From contig JAGYJM010000002.1 in NCBI GenBank assembly GCA_018402085.1, forward strand, positions 930,001 through 994,000: DNA of 64,000 nt, written 5' to 3'. Under the pieces are notes generated by a model that saw only the letters and a list, made by a program, of their open reading frames with translations, did not search any database and was not told where the DNA came from. Within the stretch, counting starts at the first letter, position 1, and every line of letters begins with the position of its first letter. Both the position numbers and the translations under genes were made by a program. Shown here piece by piece: positions 61,871-64,000 of the stretch. The DNA comes from Flavobacteriales bacterium. GTDB lineage: Bacteria > Bacteroidota > Bacteroidia > Flavobacteriales_D > Sanyastnellaceae.

Positions 61871-62533
61871 CTACTCCATAGCCCAGCGGAGGATGGTCGG
61901 ACGACGGTAGTCGGAGGCATCGATTTCGATCCAGCCTTCCCGGCTGCCTTTGCGGAATCCGAGGTAATGAATGGCTGCAACCTCATACCACGGTCCTTGA
62001 GGGTACATGGAGCCCTCCGGAGATTCGGTCCAGAGGTTACGTCGAACGGTATCGCCTTCAAGCCACGCTCCGTATATCGCAAGGTTCGCATTGACTTCAA
62101 AGCGCGCAGCAAAATGTGCCTCCCCGCTTTGTCCCATTCCGATAGGAAAAGACTCCGTCTCTTCGGCAAGGTCGTACCCGTTGCTGAGCTCAACGCTCAC
62201 TGCAGGGAAGGGGGCAGGCATTTGTGTGTCAAGAATATGAAGACTATCTCCGTTTAAGTCATAGACGCGAATGAAACAGTCAAAAGACAAATCAGCATCA
62301 AAATCGATTGAGTCAATACCAAAGCCGTAAAGATTCTGTTCATCCCACGTCATCTGAATTGACAATGGCGGATCAAACGTCTCCGATGAGAACTCCGAGC
62401 CGATGAGTCCGACAAAAACAGGACTATCTTCAGCGGGTTCGTATTCAGGCTCGTTGTCTTCGGGAAGGCACGACCACATGAAGAAGGTCAGAACAAATGC
62501 GGTGCTGAGGGTTCGGATATCCATATACTTCAT
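61871..62533 (-). CDS. Lipoprotein of unknown function
   Basis: A 220-residue protein with a signal ending in lipobox FMWSC (about residue 22). The mature part is acidic at first (PEDNEPEYEPAEDSP) then beta-rich (PLSIQMTWDEQNLYGFGIDSIDFDADLSFDCFIRVYDLNG). No domain is recognised. Located in the outer or inner membrane by lipid anchor. A second ATG three codons on is equally plausible. Confidence 0.7.
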   Translation of the reverse strand: MKYMDIRTLSTAFVLTFFMWSCLPEDNEPEYEPAEDSPVFVGLIGSEFSSETFDPPLSIQMTWDEQNLYGFGIDSIDFDADLSFDCFIRVYDLNGDSLHILDTQMPAPFPAVSVELSNGYDLAEETESFPIGMGQSGEAHFAARFEVNANLAIYGAWLEGDTVRRNLWTESPEGSMYPQGPWYEVAAIHYLGFRKGSREGWIEIDASDYRRPTILRWAME

Positions 62534-62576
62534 ACAGCAAGGTAGTCAAAGACCCCGCCTGACAAAATGATGATCA

Positions 62577-64000
62577 TCAGTAGTTCAGCAGTTCGTCAAC
62601 GGCGTCATTGAGCTGCGCTGAAGCGAGAAATTGCTGTTCAAGCACTTCAGCGAAAGGTACAGGCGTATCAAGACTCGCACAGCGCTTCACCGGTGCATCG
62701 AGCTCGCTGAAGCAGTTCTCTGTGATCAAAGCGCTCAGCTCGCCACCAATACCTCCGGTAAGGCAGTCTTCATGCAATACCAGGGCGCGACTGGTCTTGC
62801 GCACACTAGTATAAATGGTCTCGGTATCGAGCGGGGCAAGGGTGCGCAAATCAATTACTTCGATCGATGCGTCATGCGTATCTGCCAATTTTATAGCCCA
62901 ATGCACGCCCATACCATAGGTGACAATTGTCATATCCCTGCCTTCGCGCACCACATTTGCCTGACCAAAAGGAATGGAGTAATAACCTTGCGGCACTTCG
63001 CCGGTGATGCTTCGGTAGAGGGCTTTATGCTCGAAAAAGAGCACCGGATTCGGGTCTTCAAAAGCGCGAGTCAACAGACCCTTCGCATCTTCAGGAAAGG
63101 CAGGGTAGGCGATCTTCAATCCGGGTGTATGAAAGAACCAGGCTTCGTTGCTCTGGCTGTGGAACGGACCCGCTGCCACTCCTGCACCCGTTGGCATGCG
63201 CACTACCACGTCGGCATTTTGTCCCCAGCGATAATGTAGTTTTGCCAGGTTATTCACGATCTGGTTGAAGCCTACGGAGACGAAATCGGCGAATTGCATC
63301 TCCACCATGGCTTTCCAGCCTTTTATGGAGAGACCGAGCCCGGCCCCGATGATGGCACTCTCACAGAGCGGGGTGTTGCGCACGCGGTCTTTGCCAAATG
63401 CTTCCACAAAGCCTTCCGTTACTTTGAAAACGCCCCCGTATTCAGCGATGTCTTGTCCCATCAACACAAGTTTTTCGTGCTTGCGCATGGCTTCTTTCAA
63501 TCCGTCGCTGACAGCGTCTATGAAGCGCATTTCTTTTTTTTCCGCTGCGAAAGCAGCGGGATGCGTCGGTGGTAGATCCGTTCGGAAGATATCGTGTATT
63601 TCCTTATCCAGGTCAGGCTCAATGACCGGCAATGAAAGGGCTTCCTTCAGTGCGCGGTTGATGTCTTCTTTGATGCGGGCGCGGTTCGCATCCACCGCTT
63701 CTGCGGTGAGAATACCTTCAGCCAAAAGGTACCGCTCGAAATTATCAACAGGATCTTTTTTCTCCCATTGCTCGATCAGTCCGGCCGGATAATACTTCGT
63801 ACCCGAAGCCTCCTCGTGCCCGCGAATGCGGAAGGTCATGAATTCGATGAGTACCGGACGCGGATGTTTGCGAATCGACGCGGCGACGCGCTTCACCGTT
63901 TCGTAGACCTCCACGATGTTATTGCCGTCAATCTGGATGGCATCTTCCTGCGGGATACCGTAGCCGATGGCTTTATCAGTGAAACTCTCGCAGCGGAACT
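62577..64000 (-). CDS. 2-oxoacid dehydrogenase E1, fused alpha/beta (5' part outside the window)
   Basis: Thiamine-diphosphate-dependent decarboxylase/dehydrogenase component of a 2-oxoacid (probably branched-chain or pyruvate) complex. The visible part begins inside the alpha half (FTDKAIGYGIPQEDAIQIDG, FMTFRIRGHEEASGTKYYP), followed by the beta half (LMGQDIAEYGGVFKVTEGF, CESAIIGAGLGLSIKGWKAMVEMQFADFV, GPFHSQSNEAWFFHTPGLKI, ALVLHEDCLTGGIGGEL). Fusion of E1 alpha and beta in one chain is a Bacteroidota habit. The gene continues past the window edge, so its start is not seen. Two hairpin repeats lie in the linker region (63542 and 63688), encoding HPAAFAAE and TAEAVDAN. Confidence 0.9.
   Translation of the reverse strand, partial: FRCESFTDKAIGYGIPQEDAIQIDGNNIVEVYETVKRVAASIRKHPRPVLIEFMTFRIRGHEEASGTKYYPAGLIEQWEKKDPVDNFERYLLAEGILTAEAVDANRARIKEDINRALKEALSLPVIEPDLDKEIHDIFRTDLPPTHPAAFAAEKKEMRFIDAVSDGLKEAMRKHEKLVLMGQDIAEYGGVFKVTEGFVEAFGKDRVRNTPLCESAIIGAGLGLSIKGWKAMVEMQFADFVSVGFNQIVNNLAKLHYRWGQNADVVVRMPTGAGVAAGPFHSQSNEAWFFHTPGLKIAYPAFPEDAKGLLTRAFEDPNPVLFFEHKALYRSITGEVPQGYYSIPFGQANVVREGRDMTIVTYGMGVHWAIKLADTHDASIEVIDLRTLAPLDTETIYTSVRKTSRALVLHEDCLTGGIGGELSALITENCFSELDAPVKRCASLDTPVPFAEVLEQQFLASAQLNDAVDELLNY
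63542..63564 (+). repeat. CATC/GATG-hairpin repeat in E1 gene
   Basis: CCGCTGC-GAAA-GCAGCGG followed by GATGC; the stem is 7 bp. Confidence 0.8.
63688..63708 (-). repeat. CATC/GATG-hairpin repeat in E1 gene
   Basis: GCATC then CACCGC-TTCT-GCGGTG. Identical over 25 bases with its flanks to the copy in the serine hydrolase gene at 19533. Confidence 0.85.

Overview
The window is chromosomal DNA from a member of the Bacteroidota, most likely a marine-type Flavobacteriales lineage. The support is: four very large secreted proteins ending in the gliding-motility-associated (CHU_C) sorting domain; two more proteins with ordinary type IX secretion (T9SS) C-terminal sorting domains; an N-terminal carboxypeptidase-like domain on a TonB receptor; -7 boxes of the TAnnTTTG type; few Shine-Dalgarno sites; a fused E1 alpha/beta dehydrogenase; YtxJ; and TamB divergent from tsaD. 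GC content looks close to 50 percent. I see no prophage, transposase, CRISPR array or rRNA operon.

Layout. 1-11.6 kb: three giant adhesin-like T9SS substrates, two of them paralogues flanking a small secreted protein. 11.6-17.9 kb: two M1-type metallopeptidases, a BioY-like biotin transporter, a Brp/Blh-like carotenoid cleavage enzyme, and a 760-bp gene-free stretch with direct repeats. 18-22.3 kb: tRNA-Arg(ACG), a serine hydrolase, a DUF2027/Smr protein, a 56-bp tandem repeat array and two small exported proteins. 22.3-26.6 kb: ferredoxin divergent from a LuxC-type acyl-CoA reductase, a lipoprotein, a STAS-like protein and a frameshifted T9SS protein. 26.6-35 kb: tamB divergent from tsaD, an SRPBCC protein, and an SF2 helicase divergent from ung. 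35-38.5 kb: a His-rich protein, a TonB receptor and a His-rich lipoprotein, read as a probable zinc uptake operon. 38.5-42.5 kb: an FbpABC-like iron ABC operon with a TPR protein. 42.5-46.6 kb: a WD40 protein, a response regulator and a broken multi-PAS histidine kinase. 46.7-55.6 kb: a trypsin-like T9SS protease with a frameshift and a 2352-residue PKD/Ig protein. 55.6-64 kb: mutS2-miaA-pRiA4b ORF-3-like operon, YtxJ, several small unknown proteins and the start of a fused E1 2-oxoacid dehydrogenase.

The most unusual signal is a dispersed family of short hairpins flanked by CATC on one side (GATG on the other strand). At least 18 copies are scattered through genes and spacers. Their stem sequences differ but stay complementary, and several lie in frame inside conserved genes (tsaD, miaA, mutS2, E1 dehydrogenase). 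Two other repeat systems are present: a 56-bp tandem array bracketed by matching hairpins, and a 109-bp direct repeat pair. Three reading frames are each broken by what looks like one extra base (T9SS protein near 25.93 kb, histidine kinase near 44.84 kb, protease at 46.79 kb), and the kinase also has an in-frame amber codon. These may be assembly errors, decay or, for the protease G-tract, phase variation.
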